Shown here in pieces: positions 18,601 to 27,386 of a stretch of 64,000 nucleotides of DNA. Position 1 is the stretch's first letter. Each line of letters begins with the position of its first letter. Source of the stretch: an uncultured Duncaniella sp. (GTDB lineage: Bacteria > Bacteroidota > Bacteroidia > Bacteroidales > Muribaculaceae); NCBI GenBank assembly GCA_958352885.1, contig CATWQI010000007.1, positions 124,001 through 188,000 on the forward strand, read 5' to 3'. The translations under genes were made by a program, and so were the position numbers. The notes under the pieces were generated by a model. That model was not told the origin of the DNA and did no database searches. It saw only the letters and a program-made list of their open reading frames with translations.

Positions 18601-20200
18601 CAAGGCTCATCACAAGCTCTTCACGGAGCGGGTCGATGGCAGGATTGGTCACCTGGGCGAAATGCTGGCGGAAATAGTTGTAGAGCAACTGCGGCTCCTT
18701 TGAAAGCACGGCAAGCGGAGTGTCCTTACCCATGGAATTGACAGGTTCCTTGGCATCGGCAACCATCGGAGTAATAATTTTCTCCACCTCTTCACGGTGA
18801 TAGAAGAAGGTGTGGAGGAGTCTTGTATAATTATCCACAGTGGTCTCCACCTTACGCCCGCTGCTGATGGAGTCAAGGTTGATGCGGTTGCGTGACAGCC
18901 AGTCACGATAGGGGAATTCCGAGGCAAGTTTCTCCTTAAGTTCGGCATCGTGGAATATCTTGCACTCCTCCATGTCAATCATCATCATCTTGCCTGGACG
19001 CAACCGACCTTTCTCTTTGATTTCGGAAGCTTCAAAAGGGAGCACACCCATCTCGGATGCGAGCACTACTGTGTCATTGTTGGTGACAAGATAGCGGGCA
19101 GGGCGTAGACCGTTGCGGTCAAGCATACCTCCGGCATATCGTCCGTCGCTGAAAAGCAATGCCGCCGGACCGTCCCATGCTTCCATGAGGATGGAGTGAT
19201 ATTCATAGAAAGCCTTAAGTTCGGGCGATATCGGGTTCTTGTCATTAAAGGACTCGGGGATGAGCATTGCCAGCGCATGAGGCAGGCTCATTCCGCCCAT
19301 CACGAAAAATTCGAGCACATTGTCAAGGGAAGCCGAATCGCTCATACCCGGCTGCACGATTGGCGTAACGTCACGGTCACCGAAATTGGCGGGATGGAGC
19401 ATACACTCACGCGCTTTCATCCACAGGCGGTTGCCCTGGATGGTGTTAATCTCACCATTATGTCCGAGCATTCTGAACGGCTGCGCAAGCGACCATGTGG
19501 GAAACGTATTTGTGCTGAACCTCGAATGTACCAGAGCCATAGCCGTGGTAAAATGCGGATTCATCAAGTCCGGGAAATAGTAGCGCAGCTGAAGGCTTGA
19601 AAGCATCCCTTTGTATATTATCACACGTGATGACAGCGACACTATGTAGAAATCCTCCTTCCCGGCAAGCGATGACGCCGCAATCTTCTTCTCCACTGAC
19701 CGGCGCAAAAGATAGAGGCGGATGTCAATAGGGTCATTTGTCTCCTCATCCGCCACAAAAATCTGCTTTATGACAGGTTCCGCCTTGCGTGCCACCGAGC
19801 CGAGCTGTTCATTGTTTGTAGGGACATCACGTACGGCAATGAGTTTCAGGCCCAATTCTATTGCCTCACGCTCTATCACATCAAGCATAATCTGCTGCGA
19901 ATCCTCGTCCTTAGGCATGAATACAAGTCCGGAACCATATCGTCCCTTCTCAGGCACCGGGATACCCTGAAGCAATATAAACTCGTGGGGAATCTGAACC
20001 ATAATTCCCGCACCGTCACCGGTCTTGGGGTCGGCACCTTCGGCACCACGGTGTACCATGTGTTCAAGTACCTGAAGACCTTTTTCCACTAACTGATGGG
20101 ATTTTACGCCACGAACATTGACAAGCAATCCCACGCCACAGGCGTCATGCTCGAAACGAGAGTCGTAAAGTCCGCGATTTTTCATCATTGATTGTTGCAT
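15692..20200 (-). CDS. gltB: Glutamate synthase, large subunit
   Basis: A 1502-residue alpha subunit of GOGAT: 2-oxoglutarate + glutamine to 2 glutamate. The domain order is complete. First comes an N-terminal Ntn amidotransferase with nucleophile Cys21 in HDACGVGL, exposed after removal of a short propeptide. A central domain and an FMN/2-oxoglutarate barrel follow, with the 3Fe-4S cysteines in CVMMRKCHMNTCPVG, and then a C-terminal GXGXG beta-helix. ATGs 5 and 6 codons in are alternative starts, but the propeptide favours the first. It lies 72 bases after amtB and shares its strand with gltD. Confidence 0.97.
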   Translation of the reverse strand: MQQSMMKNRGLYDSRFEHDACGVGLLVNVRGVKSHQLVEKGLQVLEHMVHRGAEGADPKTGDGAGIMVQIPHEFILLQGIPVPEKGRYGSGLVFMPKDEDSQQIMLDVIEREAIELGLKLIAVRDVPTNNEQLGSVARKAEPVIKQIFVADEETNDPIDIRLYLLRRSVEKKIAASSLAGKEDFYIVSLSSRVIIYKGMLSSLQLRYYFPDLMNPHFTTAMALVHSRFSTNTFPTWSLAQPFRMLGHNGEINTIQGNRLWMKARECMLHPANFGDRDVTPIVQPGMSDSASLDNVLEFFVMGGMSLPHALAMLIPESFNDKNPISPELKAFYEYHSILMEAWDGPAALLFSDGRYAGGMLDRNGLRPARYLVTNNDTVVLASEMGVLPFEASEIKEKGRLRPGKMMMIDMEECKIFHDAELKEKLASEFPYRDWLSRNRINLDSISSGRKVETTVDNYTRLLHTFFYHREEVEKIITPMVADAKEPVNSMGKDTPLAVLSKEPQLLYNYFRQHFAQVTNPAIDPLREELVMSLDSYIGAVKLNLLEMSPELCKMVLLKRPIISNRELDLLCNLRYKGFNTRKLAMTFPVSEGADGIRNAVTRLCKEAEAAVDEGCNYVVLSDRGVDKDNAPIPSLLATSAVHHHLIDCKKRVQTALIVETADAREVMHFALLSGYGASAINPYLAFAVIDDLVKHHDIQLDFDTASKNYIKAVDKGLLKVMSKMGISTIPSYKGAQLFEAVGLSDDLCREYFGNTVSKLSGVGIEQLYHDIAKAHTEAFSEDFEDDMPLPFIGQYSFRKDGESHAWNPETIATLQLATRMGSYKKFKEFTSLVDNKPEPIFIRDFLDFKKGEPIPVDEVEPIEAIMKRFVTGAMSFGSISREAHEALGIAMNAIGARSNTGEGGEDPERFKPREDGSSARSAIKQVASGRFGVTAEYLVNADEIQIKVAQGAKPGEGGQLPGFKVDKIIAKTRHSIPGISLISPPPHHDIYSIEDLAQLIFDLKNINPDAKVSVKLVAESGVGTIAAGVAKAKSDLITISGSDGGTGASPASSIRYAGVPVEIGLAETQQTLVINNLRGQVKLQADGQLKSARDVVIMAMLGAEEYGFATSALIVLGCVMMRKCHMNTCPVGVATQNEELRKRFVGRSEYVVNFFKFLAQEIRETMAEMGVRKMDDIIGRADLLFVKPGMESHKTATLDFSRLLYMPEETETNAIINVVAQNHDIAHVLDREIISRAYPAIESGMPVELEFPIKNTDRSVGAMLSGVVAKKYGDAGLPDNTILCTFKGAAGQSFGAFLEHGISFRLEGDANDYVGKGLSGGKIVIVPPQGSKFAPEANIIAGNTILYGATSGEIYINGRVGERFCVRNSGATAVVEGVGDHCCEYMTGGRTVVLGTTGRNFAAGMSGGIAYVWNPNGDFDYFCNMEMVELSLIEEMADNRELYRLIGNHYKHTHSPLAGAMLDNWDEYVQQFIKVIPIEYKKVLHDEKVASLARKIASMQVD

Positions 20201-20272
20201 ATATATTTGTTATTTGATGAATTTTCTATAAATTTCGGCTATCCCGGGAGGGTATGCCCTACTCTGCCGATT

Positions 20273-21700
20273 TCAATTTTCGTCGGTGCCACGGAACCAT
20301 TCTGATTCCGACGGAAGCTCCATAGCCGCTTCAGTGCCATATTCTTCCCCGTGCTGTGATGAATCGAGACCGACTTTCTCGTTCCAGTCGGACACTCGCA
20401 TAGGCACTATCTTGTCTGTAAGCCAATACAGGGCATAGCTCATCACAAAAGTATAGACAAACACCCCTGCCATAACTAACAGGTGATTACGGAAAAACTC
20501 GCCACGTGAAATCATGTCAGGCTCACCGTTGGCGAAGAAATCGTAGGCGAAAACACCGGTGAGAATTGTACCTATGATACCACCCAGCCCATGTGTCGGG
20601 AACACGTCAAGAGCGTCGTCAAGCACTCGGCTGTAACCTTTCCAGCACACAGCCATATTGCAGCACACAGTGATGAAAAATGCTATGAAAATGCTCTCGC
20701 CCACTGTAACCCATCCGGCACAAGGAGTGATGGCAACCAGCCCTACCACGGCACCGATAGCCGCACCCATGGCAGACGGCTTGCGTCCGCGCAATCCGTC
20801 AAGGGCTATCCAAGCCACCATAGCGGTTGCAGCCGCAGTGTTCGTATTCAAAAAAGCCGACACAGCTATACCGTCGACCGCCAATGAGCTGCCACCGTTA
20901 AACCCGAACCATCCGAGCCAGAGCAGAGCGGCACCAAGCAGGACAAAAGGCACATTGGCAGGCTTGGATGACTCACCTTTGGTCAGATGACGCTTGCCAA
21001 GGAACATGGCTCCGGCAAGTGCGGCAATACCTGAGGCTGCATGTACGACAATACCTCCGGCATAGTCATGCACATGAAGCATGCCGAACAACCCTTCGGG
21101 ATGCCACGTACAGTGAGCCAGTGGACAATAGACGACCACGGTCCATAACACCATGAACAGCAGATACCCTGCAAAGTGGACCCTCTCGGCAAATGCGCCT
21201 GTGATTAGCGAAGGTGTTATGATAGCAAATTTCATCTGGAATAACGCAAACAGCGCAAGGGGAATCGTTGTGGTGACAAGCCCTATCTGCGAAAGCTCGT
21301 TAGACGGGTCTGTCACATTCCTCACACCGACATTCCTGAACATAAAGAAATCAGTAGGGTCTCCAATGATATGATGAATGTCATTGCCGAACGCAAGACC
21401 GAAACCGAATACAACCCATATCACACTTACAAAGCCCATGACAATGAAGCTCTGGAGCATTGTGGAAATAACATTCTTGGAACGGACCATGCCCCCGTAG
21501 AAGAAAGACAGACCGGGAGTCATCATCAATACAAATATCGTGGCAGTGATCATCCAGCCAACGTTAGCCCAGAGATGGTCACCTGCGAGGTCATATTGAC
21601 CATCCTGAACATCAATTTTCAAGCCCAGGACACTGAAAACAATCAATCCTACAACTACGGTCAGCCAACCGACGTTGATTTTTTTACCATTAAATTTCAT
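20273..21700 (-). CDS. amtB: Ammonium transporter (Amt/Rh family)
   Basis: 475 residues with about 11-12 membrane helices. Amt features are clear: MMTPGLSFFYGGMVRSKN near the N-terminus, and the two pore histidines in IVVHAASG and PTHGLGG. It brings in ammonium (as NH3 or NH4+), which the following gltB-gltD then helps fix into glutamate. The N-terminus extends about 45 residues before the first conserved helix. The usual partner glnK (PII) is absent on both sides. A consensus promoter lies at 21775-21805. Confidence 0.95.
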   Translation of the reverse strand: MKFNGKKINVGWLTVVVGLIVFSVLGLKIDVQDGQYDLAGDHLWANVGWMITATIFVLMMTPGLSFFYGGMVRSKNVISTMLQSFIVMGFVSVIWVVFGFGLAFGNDIHHIIGDPTDFFMFRNVGVRNVTDPSNELSQIGLVTTTIPLALFALFQMKFAIITPSLITGAFAERVHFAGYLLFMVLWTVVVYCPLAHCTWHPEGLFGMLHVHDYAGGIVVHAASGIAALAGAMFLGKRHLTKGESSKPANVPFVLLGAALLWLGWFGFNGGSSLAVDGIAVSAFLNTNTAAATAMVAWIALDGLRGRKPSAMGAAIGAVVGLVAITPCAGWVTVGESIFIAFFITVCCNMAVCWKGYSRVLDDALDVFPTHGLGGIIGTILTGVFAYDFFANGEPDMISRGEFFRNHLLVMAGVFVYTFVMSYALYWLTDKIVPMRVSDWNEKVGLDSSQHGEEYGTEAAMELPSESEWFRGTDEN

Positions 21701-21774
21701 ACCTATACATATTATATCTGATGTAAACTGATAAAACGAGCCTAAACAATCTTAAAAATCATTTATTGATGCCA

Positions 21775-21805
21775 CAAAAGTAGCATATTGTTTCAATATA
21801 TACAA
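21775..21805 (-). promoter_or_regulatory. Promoter of amtB-gltB-gltD
   Basis: Minus strand TTG (21803-21805), 20 bases, TACTTTTG (21775-21782). Exact -7 box, good spacing. The leader is about 70 bases. Confidence 0.75.
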
Positions 21806-21911
21806 TATTTATTGCAAATTTCTTTAAAAAAAGTTTTACTGCTTACAATTTTCCATTATCGATTTAGTAACAATTTCACTGCTAAAATCACAAGTCATGA
21901 CTCGCCGACAA

Positions 21912-21941
21912 TTGTGTTTTGCCGTATTTTTTGTATTTTTG
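21912..21941 (+). promoter_or_regulatory. Promoter of aroE
   Basis: TTG (21912-21914), 19 bases, TATTTTTG (21934-21941), both consensus. Transcription should begin near 21948. This rules out the in-frame ATG at 21943 and fixes the aroE start at 21985. Confidence 0.8.
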
Positions 21942-21984
21942 CATGCAGAAAAGAAACTATAAAAAATCAATCTTTCAATCATCT

Positions 21985-22743
21985 ATGGCATCACCTAATC
22001 ATAAAGTGTACGGATTGATAGGCTATCCGCTCACACACTCTTTTTCCCAGAACTATTTTAACAATATGTTCGAGTCAGAACATATCGATGCAGAATATAT
22101 CAACTTTGAGCTTCCCGACATAGGCGACCTGATGGAAGCAGTGGCGGAAAACCCCAACCTATGCGGTCTTAACGTCACTATACCCTACAAGGAACAAGTT
22201 ATACCCTACATGGACGAGATGGATGAAGAGGCAGCTAAAATCGGAGCCGTTAATGTCATCAAATTCATTCGTGGCAAGAATGGCGATATCCGTTTCAAGG
22301 GTTACAACTCAGATGCCATGGGCTTCCAGAACTCGATAGCCCCACTCATCAACGACAAACGAACCAAAGCTCTTGTACTTGGCACAGGCGGTGCATCGAA
22401 AGCTATCGTACAGGCACTGATTAACCTTGGTGTAGAACCCACTCTGGTATCACGCAGCAAGCGTGACAACACCATCACATACGCAGAGCTTACTCCGGAA
22501 ATCATGGAATCACACAAAATTATCGTCAACACCACACCGCTGGGCATGTACCCCAATGTTGACGAATGTCCCGACATACCTTATGAACTTCTGACACCCC
22601 AGCACCTGTGCTATGATTTGATATATAACCCGGACGTGACCACATTCATGCGCAAATCACAGAAATATGGGGCAGAAATAAAGAACGGACTGGAGATGTT
22701 GCTTCTTCAGGCTTTCGAATCCTGGAATATCTGGAATCTTTGA
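21985..22743 (+). CDS. aroE: Shikimate 5-dehydrogenase
   Basis: 252 residues from ATG 21985 (MASPNHKVYGLIG). It reduces 3-dehydroshikimate to shikimate with NADPH in the chorismate pathway. Substrate-site motifs are intact: PLTHSFSQ, the catalytic Lys in NVTIPYKEQ, and Asp in GYNSDAMGF. The Rossmann loop is GTGGASKA, and NTTPLGMYP matches the family. An upstream in-frame ATG at 21943 would sit on the promoter's edge, so the shorter form is chosen. comEC follows after 55 bases. Confidence 0.94.
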   Translation: MASPNHKVYGLIGYPLTHSFSQNYFNNMFESEHIDAEYINFELPDIGDLMEAVAENPNLCGLNVTIPYKEQVIPYMDEMDEEAAKIGAVNVIKFIRGKNGDIRFKGYNSDAMGFQNSIAPLINDKRTKALVLGTGGASKAIVQALINLGVEPTLVSRSKRDNTITYAELTPEIMESHKIIVNTTPLGMYPNVDECPDIPYELLTPQHLCYDLIYNPDVTTFMRKSQKYGAEIKNGLEMLLLQAFESWNIWNL

Positions 22744-22798
22744 TTTCCCCGTAAGGTTCACCCTCTCCACTCTCTCCTTTAACCGTCACTAAAACATA

Positions 22799-24799
22799 AT
22801 GCCTCCTCTCCTTCCATATGCAATCACGCTGATTGCCGGAATCCTTATTCAGGGTTCCGGAATCAGCGTGATTTTTATGTTTCTGCCACTTGCCGCCGCC
22901 GTGACACTGCTCATATGCAAAAAACCGACACCTGCCCTATTCTCCCTGACAGCACTGTTCGGATATATGATAGCCACAGTCCACGCCCCGGCAAAGATGG
23001 ATGACCGGCTGACACTCACCGAATGCCATTATTCAGGAATAGTAAAGGAGATGCTGGAACATGAATCATCACGGACTCTGATTGTAAGCATTGACAGCTG
23101 TGACGGGAGCAAATGCGCCCCATTCATGACCAAACTGTTCATACCGTCCACCCTACCGGTGGTGGATGAGACGGAGCGCATCAAATTCACATCCATATTG
23201 TCGCATATCGCATCCGGTACGGAAATTCCTGACGAGATTGATTACAACAGTCCGTTGATACGCAAAGGCGTAATAGCCGAAGCAACCATAAAGCCCGACA
23301 GCCTGCGTACGACAGGTGTCGAGTCAGGCATACTGAACTCGATAGCAAGATACCGCAAAGAGATAGTGGCGTGTATTGCCTCGACAGCACTGGCCCCGGG
23401 AACAAAAACATTCCTTATAACGACACTTACCGGCGACAAAAGCTACCTGACAGCCGATATGCGGGAACTGTTTTCCAAGAGCGGCATTGCCCATGTGCTG
23501 GCATTGAGCGGGATGCATGTCGGCATACTTGCGTGTCTGATATTCCTGCTTCTGCTCCCGCTGGAACTGACCGGGATGCGCAACTTCAGGATAATCGTCA
23601 CCATAACCCTCTTATGGCTGTTTGCCATACTGACAGGACTTTCCCCGTCAGTAACAAGAGCTGTGGCAATGGCGACTCTGATGTTTATAGGGAAACTGAT
23701 GCAACGTGTGCATTCACCATTCAACACCCTATCGTTCGCAGCAATCGTGATACTTATATTCAACCCTCATGCCCTTTATACCATAGGATTCCAGCTAACA
23801 TTTACAGCTGTCGCATCCATACTGCTCATATCACACAAACTCAATCCGTTCTCTCCTGCAAGACGTCTGCCATACCTCATGGCATCATACATCACGGTGA
23901 CAATAGCCGCCATGCTCGGCACCGGAATAATAAGTGCTTATCATTTCAGCGTGTTCCCGGTATATTTCCTGATTACAAACGTTGTCACCACACTTGTACT
24001 GCCACTTCTTTTGGGTGGAGGTGTGATACTGATATTACTTTCCATGGCAGGAACCGGATGCGCATGGCTAACCTCTCTCGCGGACGCATTATATGCGATA
24101 ATCGACAAGACCGCCGAGGTGGCAACATCCCTTCCCGGCAGCCATATTGACGGCATAATCATGAGTGAGCTTGTAATAGCAATGTACTTTGCCTCATTAG
24201 CCCTGTTCATCGGATACCTTTACAAACGGCGCAAGGTATGGATAATATCCACGGCAATGACAGCAGTCGCCACCATCATGGCAGGACTATCCACTTCACC
24301 ACAGGCTCACCCAGACATGCTTTTCATACCGAAATCATCAAAAAGCACATCGGTACTGGTAAAGGATGGGGGCAAACTGTGGCTTCTCACCACGGCACAT
24401 ACAGTCGAAATGCCAGAATTGAAGAGCGAATATGAACAACGTTATGACAGATTCATGTCACGATGCGGGATTGACTCCATAACACCCATGCCTGACAATT
24501 TCCATACGAGCAGCATCTCAAGACGACGGAACGTGCTTCATTTCCACGGGAAAAACATAATCATAGTCAATAGCGACCGGGAGAATCGGAGATATCCGTC
24601 AAAAATAGATTATGCGGTAATATGCCGAGGATTCAAAGGTGAGATTACCGACTTAGCCAGCACAGTGTGTCCAGACACGGTAATTCTCAGCGCAGACATC
24701 CATAAGCAGCGGAATGACCGTTATGCCAAGGAACTTACAGCGGCAGGACGAAGCCTTAAGGAATTACGCAAAGGGATACTTATCCTGACAGCAGAATGA
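22799..24799 (+). CDS. comEC: ComEC/Rec2-type DNA-uptake channel protein
   Basis: A 666-residue polytopic membrane protein. The N-terminal DUF4131 region (about 5-190) is followed by the Competence domain, with SGIAHVLALSGMHVGI (about 228-243) as the strongest hallmark, then several helices and a C-terminal soluble tail of about 160 residues. The metallo-beta-lactamase-like domain of Bacillus ComEC is not recognisable in this tail, as is usual in Bacteroidota. The family carries single-stranded DNA across the inner membrane. A 22-bp hairpin with a T-run lies inside the first 26 codons. It ends 4 bases from folK, tail to tail. Confidence 0.9.
   Translation: MPPLLPYAITLIAGILIQGSGISVIFMFLPLAAAVTLLICKKPTPALFSLTALFGYMIATVHAPAKMDDRLTLTECHYSGIVKEMLEHESSRTLIVSIDSCDGSKCAPFMTKLFIPSTLPVVDETERIKFTSILSHIASGTEIPDEIDYNSPLIRKGVIAEATIKPDSLRTTGVESGILNSIARYRKEIVACIASTALAPGTKTFLITTLTGDKSYLTADMRELFSKSGIAHVLALSGMHVGILACLIFLLLLPLELTGMRNFRIIVTITLLWLFAILTGLSPSVTRAVAMATLMFIGKLMQRVHSPFNTLSFAAIVILIFNPHALYTIGFQLTFTAVASILLISHKLNPFSPARRLPYLMASYITVTIAAMLGTGIISAYHFSVFPVYFLITNVVTTLVLPLLLGGGVILILLSMAGTGCAWLTSLADALYAIIDKTAEVATSLPGSHIDGIIMSELVIAMYFASLALFIGYLYKRRKVWIISTAMTAVATIMAGLSTSPQAHPDMLFIPKSSKSTSVLVKDGGKLWLLTTAHTVEMPELKSEYEQRYDRFMSRCGIDSITPMPDNFHTSSISRRRNVLHFHGKNIIIVNSDRENRRYPSKIDYAVICRGFKGEITDLASTVCPDTVILSADIHKQRNDRYAKELTAAGRSLKELRKGILILTAE
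22822..22876 (+). promoter_or_regulatory. Terminator-like hairpin within the comEC start
   Basis: AATCACGCTGATT (22822-22834) pairs perfectly with 22861-22873. After one bulged G the stem continues with 22836-22844 and 22852-22860 (9 more pairs, one G-U). Loop of 7 bases, then T residues to 22876. It has the form of an intrinsic terminator but lies in codons 8-26 of comEC, about 80 bases after the aroE stop. It could end aroE transcripts, attenuate comEC, or hide its start region. Confidence 0.6.
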
Positions 24800-24803
24800 T
24801 GGT

Positions 24804-25205
24804 TCATATGGACTGGAAAGCGCCCTTGGCAAGCAGTTCCCGATAGCCCTGATTGAAATAATGGCGTTCAAAATCCTTCGGACGCATAATACGCGAGTCC
24901 CATATCACCAGATCAAGGTCTATAGGAATTATGCCTTCAAATGTAGCCACCTGCGTACGTCCATGATCTGCCTCCCAGCTCTTCAAATCATTTATTACAT
25001 CATCATAGCTCTTGTTGCTGTACCCGTGCACCACTGCATTGAGGTAAGGTTTGTCCTTGCCGTTGAAAGCCGGAGACTCATATACCGACGAAACGGAGCA
25101 GTGCGCCAACATACCCATCAAATGCTCGATAACCTGAGTTATCTGGTATTCGCGGTCGTCCGTATTGCTTCCTAAACCTATGGTACAGGAGATGGATGTT
25201 TCCAT
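24804..25205 (-). CDS. folK: 6-hydroxymethyl-dihydropterin pyrophosphokinase
   Basis: 133 residues. HPPK transfers pyrophosphate from ATP to 6-hydroxymethyl-7,8-dihydropterin in folate synthesis. Motifs: GLGSNTDDRE at the N-terminus, YLNAVV, and the family signature IPIDLDLVIWDSRIM with the metal-binding aspartates. A little shorter than the E. coli enzyme (159) but with all core motifs. It is the last gene of the acyltransferase-metallophosphoesterase-tex-folK run (30 bases after tex). folA and thyA lie 8 kb away. Confidence 0.93.
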   Translation of the reverse strand: METSISCTIGLGSNTDDREYQITQVIEHLMGMLAHCSVSSVYESPAFNGKDKPYLNAVVHGYSNKSYDDVINDLKSWEADHGRTQVATFEGIIPIDLDLVIWDSRIMRPKDFERHYFNQGYRELLAKGAFQSI

Positions 25206-25235
25206 TATATCTGCTTTTTTTATTGGATTTTCAAA

Positions 25236-27377
25236 TTATTGCGGGATTCCTTTCATGGTCAACGCTATACGCCCGCGAGCCACATCTACATCAATCACTT
25301 TCACCCTTACACGCTGTCCTATCGAGACAACTTCCGCCGGAGATGAAATGAACCTGTCGGAGAGCTGTGAGATATGAACAAGACCATTCTCCTTCATACC
25401 CAAATCGACAAACACTCCAAACGCTGTGATGTTGTTCACCTTTCCTGTAAGTTCCTGTCCGAGATGCAGGTCATCAATCTTCCGGATATCATCATCGTAG
25501 GGCATCTCCTCTGCAGTATCACGCGGGTCGCGCCCGGGCTTCTCAAGTTCAAGGACGATATCCGTGAGAGTCGGCAACCCTACTTCCTTTGTAACATAGT
25601 TCCCCAGCTCGATACTATGCAGCAAGTTCTTGTCACGGGCAAGACGGTTGACATCTGTGCCTGCATCCTCAGCCATCCGTTCGACAAGTTCGTAACGTTC
25701 GGGATGCACAGCCGTATTGTCAAGAGGATTCTCGCCACCGGGGATACGCAGGAAGCCTGCGCACTGCTGGAAAGCCTTCTCACCCATGCGCGGCACATTG
25801 AGTAGCTGTGTCCGGATTCTGAAATCGCCGTTTTCCGCACGATACTTCACTATGTTCGCTGCAAGAGCGGGACCGATACCTGACACATAAGATAGAAGTT
25901 GCTTGGAGGCAGTGTTGACATTGACACCGACAGTGTTGACACAGCTCTCCACCACATAATCAAGAGCTTCCTTAAGCCTGTTCTGGTTCACATCATGCTG
26001 GTACTGTCCCACTCCGATTGATTTAGGGTCAATCTTCACAAGCTCGGCGAGAGGGTCAAGCAGACGCCGTCCGATTGAAACGGCACCACGGACAGTGACA
26101 TCTTCACCCGGGAACTCTTCACGCGCCACATCGGATGCTGAATACACCGATGCTCCATTTTCGTTGACCATGAATATCTGCACCTTACGCGGAAGCATTA
26201 TATCACGGACAAAACGTTCGGTTTCACGACCGGCGGTCCCATTGCCTATGGCAATCGCATCTATACGGAACCTGTCGACAAAATAGCACAGGGCATCCGT
26301 GGAACCTATATAATCGTTGGCAGGGGGTGTCGGGAAAATGACATCGTGCTCCAATAGATTTCCCTGCTCGTCAAGTGCCACAATCTTGCAACCGGTGCGG
26401 AATCCAGGGTCAATGGCAAGCACGCGCTTTCTCCCAAGCGGGGAAGCCATAAGCAACTGCCGCACATTGTCGGCAAACATCTGTATGGCAGCCGTATCAC
26501 TCTTTTCCTTTGTAGCATTGGCTATTTCAGTTTCAATGGAGGGACGCATCAGACGGCGATAACCATCCTTGACAGCAGCTCTGACAATATCGGCAGCTTC
26601 AGCGGGAGCTCCCGACTTGACAAACATACGGCTGAGACGGTCCACCATCTCGTCGTCATCAATGCTTATGCTTACTTTCAGCACACCTTCGTCCTCTCCT
26701 CTGCGAATAGCAAGGTAACGATGTGAATTACATGTGCGCAAAGGTTCTGAAAAATCAAAATAGTTCTGATAGTTCTTACCTTCCGATTCCTTGCCTGACA
26801 CCACCTTGGCCGATATTGTCGCTGAACGCTGATAACGTGCCCTGACTATATTGCGCGCCTTCTCGCTTTCGCTGACCCATTCGGCTATTATATCCGAAGC
26901 TCCGGATATCGCATCCTCGCTGCTCTTCACATCTCCTTTCACGAATTTCCTTGCCTGCTTATCCAAATCGGAAGAATTCTGCGCCATAATTATCCTGGCA
27001 AGTGGCTCAAGACCAAGCTGGCGCGCAGCCTGCGCACGTGTATTCCGTTTGGGTTTAAACGGCAGATAGATATCCTCAAGGACAATTGGGTCAAGAGTTT
27101 CCGTGATACGCTCTTCAAGTTCCGGGGTAAGCGCACCGGCACCTCTTATCACCTCCATAATGTATTCCTTACGGCGGTCAAGTTCGGCAAGAGCCTGATG
27201 CCGCTCCTGTACGGCGTGGACTATCACTTCATCCATGCCTCCGGTCGCTTCTTTTCTATAACGTGCTATGAAGGGCACTGTAGCTCCTTCATCAAGGAGA
27301 CGCAGACATGCTGCTACGTGTTTACGCAGGTAAGAGCCGAGCTCTTTGGTAATGATATTAGCGTGAATGTTCGCCAT
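25236..27377 (-). CDS. tex: Tex-family transcription accessory / S1 RNA-binding protein
   Basis: A 713-residue cytoplasmic nucleic-acid-binding protein. Domain order is typical of Tex: an N-terminal helical region, a YqgF/RNase-H-like domain (VLAIDPGFRTGCKIV, about 318-333), tandem helix-hairpin-helix motifs (LLSYVSGIGPALAANIV, about 500), and a C-terminal S1 domain (GQELTGKVNNITAFGVFVDL, about 640-660). Tex associates with RNA polymerase and RNA; the exact role varies between species. Spacing of 9 and 30 bases to its neighbours indicates cotranscription. Confidence 0.95.
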   Translation of the reverse strand: MANIHANIITKELGSYLRKHVAACLRLLDEGATVPFIARYRKEATGGMDEVIVHAVQERHQALAELDRRKEYIMEVIRGAGALTPELEERITETLDPIVLEDIYLPFKPKRNTRAQAARQLGLEPLARIIMAQNSSDLDKQARKFVKGDVKSSEDAISGASDIIAEWVSESEKARNIVRARYQRSATISAKVVSGKESEGKNYQNYFDFSEPLRTCNSHRYLAIRRGEDEGVLKVSISIDDDEMVDRLSRMFVKSGAPAEAADIVRAAVKDGYRRLMRPSIETEIANATKEKSDTAAIQMFADNVRQLLMASPLGRKRVLAIDPGFRTGCKIVALDEQGNLLEHDVIFPTPPANDYIGSTDALCYFVDRFRIDAIAIGNGTAGRETERFVRDIMLPRKVQIFMVNENGASVYSASDVAREEFPGEDVTVRGAVSIGRRLLDPLAELVKIDPKSIGVGQYQHDVNQNRLKEALDYVVESCVNTVGVNVNTASKQLLSYVSGIGPALAANIVKYRAENGDFRIRTQLLNVPRMGEKAFQQCAGFLRIPGGENPLDNTAVHPERYELVERMAEDAGTDVNRLARDKNLLHSIELGNYVTKEVGLPTLTDIVLELEKPGRDPRDTAEEMPYDDDIRKIDDLHLGQELTGKVNNITAFGVFVDLGMKENGLVHISQLSDRFISSPAEVVSIGQRVRVKVIDVDVARGRIALTMKGIPQ

Positions 27378-27386
27378 GCTAATCGG

